Below the pieces are notes generated by a model. The model had not been told where the DNA came from, made no database searches, and saw only the letters and a program-made list of their open reading frames with translations. Positions 44,983-53,140 of a stretch of 64,000 nt of DNA are shown here, piece after piece (within the stretch, counting starts at the first letter, position 1; every line of letters starts with the position of its first letter). A program made the translations under genes and the position numbers. The DNA is taken from the NCBI GenBank assembly GCA_035934235.1, contig DASYYB010000027.1, positions 53,941-117,940 on the forward strand, given 5' to 3'. This DNA is from REEB95 sp035934235 (GTDB lineage Bacteria > Pseudomonadota > Alphaproteobacteria > ATCC43930 > CGMCC-115725).

Positions 44983-45437
44983 TCGCTGGCGGCGTGGTCG
45001 ACGAGCAGCGCGTAAAGCGCGTCGGCGCGGTCGGTGCCGCGCAGCTTCTCGCAGGTCTTGCGGTCGCGCAGCAGGCGCGAGACCAGCGCCAGCGCCTTCA
45101 GATGGTCGCCGCTGGCGCCCTCGGGCGTCACCAGCAGGAAGATCAGATCGACCGGACGGTTGTCGACCGCTTCGAAATCGACCGCTTTCTCAAGCCGGGC
45201 GAAGAACCCGCGCGGCGTCGACAGGCCGGGCAGCCGGCCGTGCGGCACGGCGACGCCGTTGCCGATACCGGTCGAGCCCAGGCGTTCGCGCTCCATCAGC
45301 GTTTCGAACAGGATCCGTTCGCCGACGCCGACCACGGGCGCCGCGCGCTTGGCCAAATCCTGCAAGGCTTGCTTCTTGTTCGCCGCCTTGAGGCGGGTTG
45401 TCACCGATGTCGGCGTCAGCAGGTCAGAAATCTGCAT
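44973..45437 (-). CDS. ptsN: PTS EIIA-Ntr (nitrogen regulatory)
   Basis: 154 residues from the ATG at 45437 by family fit (MQISDLLTP). An upstream GTG at 45467 overlaps the rpoN stop (GTGA) and could be the true, coupled start, adding ten residues. The phospho-His lies in GVAVPHGRLPGL, and VDLIFLLVTPEGASGDHLKALA is the conserved core. It is phosphorylated by a PTS chain and controls nitrogen, potassium or storage functions; in alphaproteobacteria it is tied to PtsP/NPr or to the general HPr. Confidence 0.93.
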   Translation of the reverse strand: MQISDLLTPTSVTTRLKAANKKQALQDLAKRAAPVVGVGERILFETLMERERLGSTGIGNGVAVPHGRLPGLSTPRGFFARLEKAVDFEAVDNRPVDLIFLLVTPEGASGDHLKALALVSRLLRDRKTCEKLRGTDRADALYALLVDHAASDAA

Positions 45438-45463
45438 TGCTGGCTTACTTGTTCGTTGCCCGG

Positions 45464-46969
45464 TCACAGTTGCAAGGTCCTCTCGCGGCGGCGTCGGACC
45501 GACGAGGGGATGTTCATGGCCTCGCGGTATTTGGCGACCGTCCGGCGGGCGATGTCTATACCTTCTTTCATTAAAATTTCTACGATCCGATCGTCGGACA
45601 GGATCTCCCCGGATTCCGCCTCGATCAGCGAGCGGATGCGGAACCGTACGGCTTCGGCTGAATGCGCTTCACCGGAGGCCGCCGCGATGGCCGAGGTGAA
45701 GAAATATTTGAGCTCGTAAATCCCGCGCGGCGTCAGGATGTATTTGTTGGTGGTGACGCGGCTGACGGTGCTTTCGTGCATCTCGATGGCGGAGGCGATG
45801 TCGCGCAGGATCAGCGGTTTCAGGTGCTGCACGCCGTGGCGCAGGAACCCATCCTGCTGGCGGACGATCTCGCGCGAGACTTTCAGGATCGTGGTCGCCC
45901 GCTGGTGCAGCGCCTTGACCAGCCAATTGGCCGATTGGTAGCGCTCGGAGAGGTATTCCTTCTCCTTCTTGTCCCGGGTGGCGCCGCTGACTTCCGCGTA
46001 ATAGCGATTGTTGACCAGGACGCGCGGCAGGCTCTCGCTGTTGAGCTCCACCGCCCAGCTGCCGTCCGGCAGCGCACGAAGCAACACGTCGGGCACCACG
46101 ACCTCGGCCGCCGCCTTATCGAAGGCGAGGCCGGGCTTCGGATTGAGCGCCTTGATCTCGGCGACCATCTGCGCGAGGTCGGCGGCGTCGACGCGGCAGA
46201 CGCGCATCAACTGTTGCGCGTCGCGGTTGGCGAGCAGCGGCAAGTTCTCGACCAGCGCCTGCATCGCCGGATCGAAGCGGTCGCGCTCCTTGAGTTGCAG
46301 TGCCAGGCACTCGGCGAGATTGCGGGCGAAGATGCCGGCCGGGTCGAAGCGCTGGAGCAGCGCCAGGGTCTTCTCGACCCGCGCCACGTCGCACGACAGC
46401 AGCTCGGCGATGGCCGTGAAGTCGCTGGTGACGTAGCCGGCCTCGTCGACCAGGTCGATGAGGTGGCTGCCGATCACCCGGTCGGCGGGATCGTGGATCT
46501 CGACCGCGAGTTGTTCCAGCAGGTGCTCGCGCAGGCTGATCGGCCGGGTCAGCGTCTGGTCGAGTCCGGGCAGGCCGTCGGCCGCTGCCGTGCCGCTGCG
46601 CGTCTTCCACGCTTCCGGGTCGCCGGCGTAATCGAGGTTACCTTCGCCATCACGCCCCGCTTCTTCGTGCCAGGTTTCGGCGGCGTCGGCGGTATCGGCG
46701 CCGGCAACGGCGTCACGGCGTTCGTCCGGCGGCGCTTCGCCGTCGGCCGGCGCCTCGGCCGCGGTGCCTTCGGCCGCAACCGGTTCTGCGCTGCCGCCTT
46801 CGTCTTGCGTCTCATCACGCTCGAGCAGCGGATTCTGCTCAAGCTCGTTGTCGACGTAGACCGTGAGCTCGATGCTCGACATCTGCAGCAGTTTGATCGC
46901 CTGCTGCAGCTGCGGGGTCATGACGAGCGCTTGACCCTGGCGGAGATCCAATCGCGGCGTAAGGGCCAT
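45464..46969 (-). CDS. rpoN: RNA polymerase sigma-54 factor
   Basis: 501 residues. Region I is Gln/Leu-rich (LDLRQGQALVMTPQLQQAIK and onwards), followed by a long acidic linker; the core-binding region then runs on to the helix-turn-helix, and the RpoN box ARRTVAKYRE near the C terminus binds the -24 element. It directs enhancer-dependent promoters of nitrogen and other genes. It sits between lptB and ptsN. The usual hpf gene for a ribosome hibernation factor between rpoN and ptsN is missing. Confidence 0.96.
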   Translation of the reverse strand: MALTPRLDLRQGQALVMTPQLQQAIKLLQMSSIELTVYVDNELEQNPLLERDETQDEGGSAEPVAAEGTAAEAPADGEAPPDERRDAVAGADTADAAETWHEEAGRDGEGNLDYAGDPEAWKTRSGTAAADGLPGLDQTLTRPISLREHLLEQLAVEIHDPADRVIGSHLIDLVDEAGYVTSDFTAIAELLSCDVARVEKTLALLQRFDPAGIFARNLAECLALQLKERDRFDPAMQALVENLPLLANRDAQQLMRVCRVDAADLAQMVAEIKALNPKPGLAFDKAAAEVVVPDVLLRALPDGSWAVELNSESLPRVLVNNRYYAEVSGATRDKKEKEYLSERYQSANWLVKALHQRATTILKVSREIVRQQDGFLRHGVQHLKPLILRDIASAIEMHESTVSRVTTNKYILTPRGIYELKYFFTSAIAAASGEAHSAEAVRFRIRSLIEAESGEILSDDRIVEILMKEGIDIARRTVAKYREAMNIPSSVRRRRERTLQL

Positions 46970-46978
46970 GGCGAAGAC

Positions 46979-47848
46979 CTACAGGCTGAACCTTTCGCCC
47001 AGGTAAACACGCCGCACGTTCGCGTCGCGCACGATCTCGTCGGGTGCGCCCTCCATCAGCACTTGGCCCTGGTGGAGGATGTAGGCGCGATCGACGATCT
47101 CGAGCGTCTCGCGGACATTGTGGTCGGTGATCAAGACGCCGATGCCGCGATCCTTCAAATGGGAGACAAGATCGCGGATGTCGTTGACGGCGATCGGGTC
47201 GATGCCCGCCAACGGCTCGTCGAGCAAGATGAAGTTCGGTCGCGTCGCCAGCGCGCGCGCGATCTCGACGCGTCGGCGTTCGCCGCCGGACAACGCCATC
47301 GCCGGCGCCCGGCGCAGATGCGTGATCGAGAATTCGGCAAGCAGCGCGTCGAGCATAGTTTCGCGCGTCTCGAGTACCGGCTCCGCGACTTCGAGCACCG
47401 CGCGGATGTTTTGCTCGACCGACAAGCCGCGGAAGATCGAGGCCTCCTGCGGCAGGTAGCCGATGCCGAGTCGGGCGCGGCGATACATCGGCAGTTCGGT
47501 GATGTCCTCGCCGTCGAGCGCGATCGTGCCGACGTCGGGCCGCACCAGGCCGGTGATGATGTAGAAACACGTCGTCTTGCCGGCGCCGTTCGGTCCGAGC
47601 AGGCCGACTGCCTCGCCGCGCTGAACCCCGACGCTGACTGCGCGCAGCACGGGACGTTTCTTGAAGCTCTTGCCGAGATTGGTCGCCACCAGCCCCGCAT
47701 TCGAGGCGACGAGGCGTGGCGCCGCGTCACGCCGCGACGCCGGCGCTGCATGCTGCGGCCGGCCTGGTGCATGCCCCTGTTGCGGATGGGCGTGCGCGCC
47801 GTGCGCCGCGTGGCCCGATGCTGGGTGGTGATCGGTCGGTTTGGTCAT
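46979..47848 (-). CDS. lptB: LPS export ABC transporter ATP-binding protein LptB
   Basis: 289 residues from the ATG at 47848. The ATPase part (about 53-289) is standard: GPNGAGKTTCFYII, LSGGERRRVEIARAL, FILLDEPLAGIDP and the switch His in LITDHNVRETLE. It powers LPS extraction with LptF and LptG. The first 50 residues are a His-, Ala- and Pro-rich extension (for example HHPASGHAAHGAHAHP) absent from E. coli LptB. A GTG at codon 53 (VATNLGKSF) would give the standard length, but the ATG lies five bases from the lptA stop and is the better start. Confidence 0.93.
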   Translation of the reverse strand: MTKPTDHHPASGHAAHGAHAHPQQGHAPGRPQHAAPASRRDAAPRLVASNAGLVATNLGKSFKKRPVLRAVSVGVQRGEAVGLLGPNGAGKTTCFYIITGLVRPDVGTIALDGEDITELPMYRRARLGIGYLPQEASIFRGLSVEQNIRAVLEVAEPVLETRETMLDALLAEFSITHLRRAPAMALSGGERRRVEIARALATRPNFILLDEPLAGIDPIAVNDIRDLVSHLKDRGIGVLITDHNVRETLEIVDRAYILHQGQVLMEGAPDEIVRDANVRRVYLGERFSL

Positions 47849-47852
47849 GGCG

Positions 47853-48764
47853 TTATTGTCCGCCGCCTGCGGTCGGCTTGTGGTTCGGCACCAGCAAGCC
47901 TTCGACGCGTGGTGTCGGTCCGGTCGCGATCTGGTTCGGCGGCGCGGCCAGAATCTCGCTCACGTTGTTCTTCAGATCGACGACGCCGTATTCGCCGTGC
48001 AGTTCGTTGTCGCCCTTGGTCAGCCGGACATGGCCGATCAGCGTCGCGACCTGCGGTCCGACGTTGTACACGCCCTTGTCGCCGTGGGCGATCTGTCCCG
48101 GCGCGGAGATCAGCACGTTGCCATAGCCGTTGATCCGGGTGATTTGCGCCGGTTGGTCGCCTTGTTTCTCGACGTCGGCCGTGGCGATGTCGGCGCGCAT
48201 CCGGCGATCGCCGCGGACCACCAGCGCGTCGCCGCGCGCCACGGCGATCTGTTTCTTGTCATACCATTCGAGCGAATCGCGTGCGGTGATGGTCTCGCCC
48301 GGCGTCACGATGCGTAGGCCGTTGCCGGTGAGCACCATAACGGCCTGGTCGACATCGTAAACCGCGTGATCGCCGAACGCCTGCTGATCGCCGTTGATGA
48401 AACGGACGTGGCCCTGGGCCTCGATCCGATAGATCTCGGTCGACGATCCGCCTTGCAGTGGATTTTGCGTGCGTTGGGCATCCTTGGCGGCCGGTCCCGC
48501 CGGATGGTCGGCACCTTGCCCGACCGGACGGTAATAGGCGTAGAGGATGTCGGCAGTCACGGTCGCGTTGCCGCGGGTGGCGGAAGCGTTGCCGCGCGCG
48601 ACGTAGACACTGTGCGCTTGCTGCCATTCGATGCCGTTGTCGGCTTCGATATGGATCGGGCGGCCGCTGGCCTGCGCGCCGGCGAGTTGCGCCAGGGCGC
48701 ACGGCGGCATCACACCGGCGGTGACCGCTGCGATCAGCAAAGCCACCGCAAACCGCAAACTCAC
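47853..48764 (-). CDS. lptA: LPS transport periplasmic protein LptA (OstA-like)
   Basis: 303 residues, longer than E. coli LptA (185). The signal peptide ends near CALAQ (about 25). The body has repeated beta-jellyroll strands of the OstA type, such as IHIEADNGIEWQ, VYVARGNASATRG, QGHVRFINGDQQAFGDHAVYD and VARGDALVVRGDRRM. It forms the periplasmic bridge for LPS. The lptC stop overlaps its ATG, and lptB follows after four bases. Confidence 0.9.
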   Translation of the reverse strand: MSLRFAVALLIAAVTAGVMPPCALAQLAGAQASGRPIHIEADNGIEWQQAHSVYVARGNASATRGNATVTADILYAYYRPVGQGADHPAGPAAKDAQRTQNPLQGGSSTEIYRIEAQGHVRFINGDQQAFGDHAVYDVDQAVMVLTGNGLRIVTPGETITARDSLEWYDKKQIAVARGDALVVRGDRRMRADIATADVEKQGDQPAQITRINGYGNVLISAPGQIAHGDKGVYNVGPQVATLIGHVRLTKGDNELHGEYGVVDLKNNVSEILAAPPNQIATGPTPRVEGLLVPNHKPTAGGGQ

Positions 48765-49423
48765 GGCGTCGCCTTGGCTCGCGAGTTGAGGTCGAGCGAC
48801 GCGTGGCCGGTGAAGATCATGGTCTGGCCGCGGTCGAGGATGCGTAGCCCTTGCGCCTTGACGTGGCCGAAGGTGCCGTCGCCTTCGACCGGATCGTGGC
48901 TGACCGCGGTGCCTTGCGCCATGTTAATGGTTACGCTGTCGGAATGCAGCGCGTTGCCTTTGTCCTGATAGAGCTCGACGTTGCCGAACAGGTCGAGCCG
49001 CTGCTGCTGCGGCTGATAGAGGCCGACATAGGCGGTCAATTCATCCCAATTGCCGGTGTTGGTCGTCAGGTCCGCCTTGGGCGCATCGAGCGAAATTGCG
49101 TCGTCGACCCTGGGCATCTGGCTGGCGGCGTCGGCGGTGACGACGAAGGGCCGGTTGTCGCGATCGACGCCGGTATAGTGCGGATCGACCATGCGCACTT
49201 GGCGCGCCTGGCTGACGTCGATCTTCGGCATCCGCGCGAAATGCATGCCGTCGATCGCGCCCTGGATCCGCGGCCAGACCGCGACCAGCAGCAACAGCGC
49301 CAGGGCGGTTGCCGGCAGGATGCGCTTGGCGACGCCGACAAAACGGCTATAGCGGCGCAGCGAAGCCGAACTGCGTTCGGGACCCGAGGGGCGCGTCTGC
49401 GCCAGATCGATCTGCGTCTTCAC
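48761..49423 (-). CDS. lptC: LPS export protein LptC
   Basis: 220 residues. A single membrane span ILPATALALLLLVAVW (about 35-52) follows a charged N terminus with a conserved YSRFVGVAKR. The periplasmic part has MVDPHYTGVDRDNRPFVVTADAA and DLFGNVELYQDKGNALHSDS, the usual LptC pattern. It anchors LptA to the inner-membrane complex. It overlaps kdsD and lptA by 4 bases each. Confidence 0.9.
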   Translation of the reverse strand: MKTQIDLAQTRPSGPERSSASLRRYSRFVGVAKRILPATALALLLLVAVWPRIQGAIDGMHFARMPKIDVSQARQVRMVDPHYTGVDRDNRPFVVTADAASQMPRVDDAISLDAPKADLTTNTGNWDELTAYVGLYQPQQQRLDLFGNVELYQDKGNALHSDSVTINMAQGTAVSHDPVEGDGTFGHVKAQGLRILDRGQTMIFTGHASLDLNSRAKATP

Positions 49424-50472
49424 GCGATCCCCGCGCGCAGGCAGTCGTGAATGTGCAGGATGCCGAGCGGCTTATTGGCCGTGTCGACGACGAACAGGCT
49501 GGTGATGGCGTCCTGATTCATCTTGGCCAGCGCTTCGGCGGCGAGCGCCTGCGGCCGGATGATCTTCGGGCGGCGGCTCATCACCACGGCAACGCTGGCG
49601 CGGAGCAATTCGTCGCCCATATGACGGCGCAGGTCGCCGTCCGTGATGACGCCCGCCAAGCGGCCGGTGCCGTCGACGATGCCGACGCAGCCGAAGCTTT
49701 TCGCGGTCATCGCCAGGATCGCGTCTGCCATCGCGGTCTCGATCGGCACCAGCGGCACCGCGGCGCCTTCGTGCATGATGTCGGCGACTTTGAGCAGACG
49801 GCGGCCGAGCCGGCCACCGGGATGCAGCTGCTGGAAATCGTCGGCCGAAAAGCCTTTGCGTTCGAGCAGGGCCACGGCAAGCGCGTCGCCCAACGCCATC
49901 ATCATCGTCGTCGACGTCGTCGGCGCCAGGCCCATCGAGCACGCTTCGGCCGCGGCCGGTAGGCGCAGCGTCACGTCCGCGGCTTCGGCCAGCGCGCTGT
50001 TCTCGCGTGCGGTGATCGCGATCAGCGGCAAGGTGAAGCGCCGCGCATGGGCGAGGATGTCGGCCAGCTCGTTGGTCTCGCCCGAGTTCGACAACGCCAA
50101 CACGGCATCGCCGGCGGCGAGCATGCCGAGGTCACCGTGGCTGGCCTCGGCGGGGTGGACGAACTGCGCCGGCGTGCCGGTCGACGCCAAGGTCGAGGCG
50201 ATCTTGCGCGCGACATGGCCGCTCTTGCCCATGCCGGTGACGGTGACCCGGCCGGTGATCGACGCCAGCTTGTCGACGGCTTCGGCGAAAGTCGCGTCGA
50301 GTTCGGCCGCCAACGCTTCGAGCCCGACGATCTCGGTGTCGAGCACGCGGCGGGCGACGGCGATATCCGGCGACTCTTTCGGTTTTGCGATGGTGCGGCG
50401 CAACGACACTCTCCCGTTGCGAGCGTCTCCGACAGTGACGACCGGGGCGCGGGAACGGATATTCCCCCTCAT
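49420..50472 (-). CDS. kdsD: Arabinose-5-phosphate isomerase (KdsD/KpsF-GutQ family)
   Basis: About 350 residues from the ATG at 50472; GTG at 50409 (329 residues) is an equally good start, and 50532 is less likely. The SIS domain has TGMGKSGHVARKIASTLASTGTPA, HGDLGM and ALSNSGETNEL; two CBS domains follow in the C-terminal third, with GVITDGDLRRH and the last LGILHIHDCLRAG. It isomerises ribulose 5-phosphate to arabinose 5-phosphate for Kdo. Its place upstream of lptC-lptA-lptB links Kdo supply to LPS export. Confidence 0.9.
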   Translation of the reverse strand: MRGNIRSRAPVVTVGDARNGRVSLRRTIAKPKESPDIAVARRVLDTEIVGLEALAAELDATFAEAVDKLASITGRVTVTGMGKSGHVARKIASTLASTGTPAQFVHPAEASHGDLGMLAAGDAVLALSNSGETNELADILAHARRFTLPLIAITARENSALAEAADVTLRLPAAAEACSMGLAPTTSTTMMMALGDALAVALLERKGFSADDFQQLHPGGRLGRRLLKVADIMHEGAAVPLVPIETAMADAILAMTAKSFGCVGIVDGTGRLAGVITDGDLRRHMGDELLRASVAVVMSRRPKIIRPQALAAEALAKMNQDAITSLFVVDTANKPLGILHIHDCLRAGIA

Positions 50473-50563
50473 CATAGGCGCACTATGCTCCCGCGATCCC
50501 CCGAAATCAACGGAACGGGGCACGAACGGCACATTATTTGCTTGGTCGGGTTAAAACTTGCTT

Positions 50564-51175
50564 TCAATGCTCGAAAAGATCGGGGCCGGGAAAGCCCGCG
50601 AGATCGAGCGCCGCCCGCGTCGGCAGGAAATCGAAGCACGCCTGAGCCAGTGCGGCGCGCCCCTCGCGGGCCAACATCGCGTCGAGCCGCGCTTTGAGCG
50701 CGTGCAGATGTTCGACGTCGGCAGACGCGTAACGTTTTTGCTCGTCGCTCAATTCGGCGGCGCCCCAATCGGATGATTGCTGCTGCTTCGATAATTCGAC
50801 GCCGAGGATCTCGCGGCAGAGATCCTTGAGTCCGTGACGGTCGGTGAAGGTCCGCGCCAGTTTCGATGCCACCTTGGTGCAGTAGACCGGCGCCGCGCGC
50901 ACGCCGAGATAGCGGTCGATCATCGCCAAGTCAAAACGCGCGAAGTGGAAAATCTTGAGAACCTTGGGATCGGCGAGCAGCGCCTTCAAGCGCGGCGCGT
51001 CGTATTGTCCGGCGGCGAGTTGTACGAGGTGGCTGTGGCCGTCGCCAGCCGACAGCTGCACGAGACACAGGCGGTCGCGCGCCGGATCGAGGCCCATGGT
51101 CTCGGTGTCGACGGCAATCGCCTTGCCGAGAGCGAGACCGGCCGGAAGATCGCCGCGATGCAGGTGGATGGTCAT
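50564..51175 (-). CDS. rnd: Ribonuclease D, short form without HRDC
   Basis: 203 residues from the ATG at 51175, which has GAGG four bases upstream; an ATG at 51187 is in frame but has no ribosome site. The DEDDy exonuclease residues are in IAVDTETMGL, FHFARFDLAM and YASADVEHL. The HRDC domain of E. coli RNase D is absent, as in most alphaproteobacteria. It trims tRNA 3' ends. A tRNA-Leu gene lies 45 bases upstream on the same strand. Confidence 0.9.
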   Translation of the reverse strand: MTIHLHRGDLPAGLALGKAIAVDTETMGLDPARDRLCLVQLSAGDGHSHLVQLAAGQYDAPRLKALLADPKVLKIFHFARFDLAMIDRYLGVRAAPVYCTKVASKLARTFTDRHGLKDLCREILGVELSKQQQSSDWGAAELSDEQKRYASADVEHLHALKARLDAMLAREGRAALAQACFDFLPTRAALDLAGFPGPDLFEH

Positions 51176-51219
51176 CGGCCTCGCCATGTCGGAACCGCCC
51201 GCGTCGCGCGGGAATGCGA

Positions 51220-51306
51220 TGGTGCCCAGGAGAAGACTCGAACTTCCACGACCTTTCGGCCACTAGAACCTGAATCTAGCGCGTCTACCAATTCCGCCAC
51301 CTGGGC
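51220..51306 (-). tRNA. tRNA-Leu(CAG)
   Basis: 87 bases on the minus strand with encoded CCA. The acceptor stem GCCCAGG pairs with CCTGGGC, the anticodon stem CTAGA/TCTAG encloses TTCAGGT with anticodon CAG, and there is a long variable arm (GGCCGAAAGGTCG region), as expected for a class II tRNA-Leu. It reads CUG, the dominant leucine codon here. The rnd gene begins 45 bases downstream. Confidence 0.95.
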
Positions 51307-51435
51307 AATCGGTCTGTGACTTAGAGATGCGGTCCCGCTCTGTCAATGAATCTCCGCATTTCCGGGGCTTCCGGCCGGGCTCGCTTGGTGCCGCCGGCTG
51401 TTGTAAAACAGCGCCGCAAATAGCGGGCAGAGATC

Positions 51436-52386
51436 ATGCGGTATCGGCGTATTGTCGTTGTCGGCGCCTCGGGCTTCGTCGGGCGCTATGTGGTCAAGCA
51501 TCTCGCGGCCGAAGGCGCGGTGATTGCCGCGGTCTGCCGTGCGGCAAGTTCCGCCGGCTATCTCCGGCCGATGGGCGATGTCGGCCAGATCGCGTTGATC
51601 GACGCCAACATCGCCGATCGCGACCGGTTGGCGCCGCTCCTCGCGGGAGCGGACGGCGTGGTCAACGCCGCGGGGATTCTCTTTCAACGCGGCGCGCAAC
51701 GCTTTCGCACGCTGCACGAAACCGGGCCGGCCGGTCTCGCGGCGCTTGCCGCCGCCGCCGGTGTCCGGCGTTTCGTGCATATCTCGGCGCTTGGTGCCGA
51801 TCCGGCGTCGCCGGCGCTTTATGGCCGCTCGAAGGCGGCCGGTGAAGCGGCGGTGCGCGCGGCGTTTCCCGCCGCGACGATTTTGCGGCCGTCGCTGATC
51901 TTCGGACCCGAAGATTCGTTCTTCAACCGGTTTGCGGCGATGGCGCGCGTGTCGCCGCTGCTGCCGCTGATTGGCGGCGGCCACACGCGCTTCGCACCGG
52001 TGTTCGTGGGCGATGTCGCGGCGGCGGTGGCGGCCGCGCTCGATCGCGAAGACGCGCCCGGCCGCACCTACGAACTCGGCGGGCCGGGCATTGAAACGCT
52101 GCGGGCGCTGTTCGAGCTCATCTTGCGCGAGATCAATCGCCGTCGGCTTCTGCTGCCGGTGCCTTTCGGCGTCGCGACGGTACTCGCGCTGTTCAACGAG
52201 CTGCTGCCGCAGCCGCCGCTCACCCGCGACCAGGTGCGCATGCTGCAACGGGATTCGGTGCCGGCGTCGGGCGCGCCGGGCCTCGCCGCACTCGGCATCG
52301 AACCGACGGCGCTCGAGCTGATATTGCCGACCTACCTCAGTCGGTTCCGGCCGCACGGCGGTTTCGCCGGCGCCGCGATGCTCTGA
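51436..52386 (+). CDS. NDUFA9-like NAD(P)H-binding protein (complex I family)
   Basis: 316 residues of the atypical short-chain dehydrogenase fold. Glycine motif IVVVGASGFVGRYVVKHL, then GVVNAAGILFQRG, YGRSKAAGE, ATILRPSLIFGPEDSFFNRF and GPGIETLRALFELI. This is the bacterial family closest to mitochondrial NDUFA9, usually called a complex I NDUFA9 subunit family protein. A structural or quinone-related role is assumed. The active-site Tyr-Lys of true dehydrogenases is represented by YGRSK. Confidence 0.85.
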   Translation: MRYRRIVVVGASGFVGRYVVKHLAAEGAVIAAVCRAASSAGYLRPMGDVGQIALIDANIADRDRLAPLLAGADGVVNAAGILFQRGAQRFRTLHETGPAGLAALAAAAGVRRFVHISALGADPASPALYGRSKAAGEAAVRAAFPAATILRPSLIFGPEDSFFNRFAAMARVSPLLPLIGGGHTRFAPVFVGDVAAAVAAALDREDAPGRTYELGGPGIETLRALFELILREINRRRLLLPVPFGVATVLALFNELLPQPPLTRDQVRMLQRDSVPASGAPGLAALGIEPTALELILPTYLSRFRPHGGFAGAAML

Positions 52387-52457
52387 CGCCGCATCGGGAT
52401 CGACCGGCGCAGCCCGCAACTGACGGCGCGCGCCGGGTCGCGTTATCATAGGCGGGC

Positions 52458-53126
52458 ATGCGCGTCCTTTATCATCTCTGGTTGTCGCCTTTCTCACGCG
52501 CCATTCGCCTGGTGCTCGCGGAGAAGGGACTCGAATTCGCCATGAAGGTCGAAAAGACCTGGGAGCGACGCGCCGAATTCCTCGCGCTTAATCCCGCCGG
52601 CGAGGTGCCGGTGCTGATCGAGCCGGACGGCACCGTTCTGGCCGGCGCGTGGCCGATCGCCGAATATCTCGACGAGGTCTATCGCGACAAGCTGCTGATC
52701 GGGCTGAACGCGGTCGATCGCGCCGAGGTTCGCCGCGTCGCCGCCTGGTTCGACCACAAGATGAACAGCGAAGTGACCGACGGCCTGGTGACCGAAAAGA
52801 TCATGAAACGGTTCCTCGGCTTCGGCACGCCAGACTCGACCGTGCTGCGGGCTGCAAAATCCAATCTCACCTATCATCTCGAATACATCACTTATCTCGC
52901 CGAGCGGCGGCGATGGCTCGCCGGCGATCATTTCTCGCTCGGCGACATCGCGGCGGCAGCGCATCTTTCGGTCGTCGATTATCTCGGCGACGTGCCGTGG
53001 GATGCGCACGAGCCGGCCAAGGAATGGTACGCCCGGGTCAAGTCGCGCCCGGCCTTCCGGCCGCTGTTGGCGGATCACATTCCGGGCGCGCCGCCGCCGA
53101 AGCACTACGCCGATCTGGATTTCTGA
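52458..53126 (+). CDS. Glutathione S-transferase family protein
   Basis: 222 residues. N-terminal thioredoxin-like domain with LYHLWLSPFSRAIRLVL, VEKTWERRAEFLALNPAGEVPVL and the later AGAWPIAEYLDEVYRD; C-terminal helical domain with WLAGDHFSLGDIAAAAHLSV, the N-cap motif of GSTs. Substrate unknown. The gene follows the NDUFA9-like gene after 71 bases and could be co-transcribed. Confidence 0.88.
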   Translation: MRVLYHLWLSPFSRAIRLVLAEKGLEFAMKVEKTWERRAEFLALNPAGEVPVLIEPDGTVLAGAWPIAEYLDEVYRDKLLIGLNAVDRAEVRRVAAWFDHKMNSEVTDGLVTEKIMKRFLGFGTPDSTVLRAAKSNLTYHLEYITYLAERRRWLAGDHFSLGDIAAAAHLSVVDYLGDVPWDAHEPAKEWYARVKSRPAFRPLLADHIPGAPPPKHYADLDF

Positions 53127-53140
53127 CCGGCCGACGGTCA
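53124..53140. terminator. Hairpin TGACCG-GCCGA-CGGTCA formed by two opposing stop codons
   Basis: A perfect 6-bp stem: its 5' end is the TGA of the GST gene and its 3' end the complement of the TGA of the TPR gene. The same arrangement occurs at 6772-6786. No T tract follows. Confidence 0.45.

Noticed and set aside
45662..48133. An 823-residue open frame opposite rpoN-lptB-lptA
   Set aside because: No recognisable domain, shadow composition, and it spans three well-identified genes.
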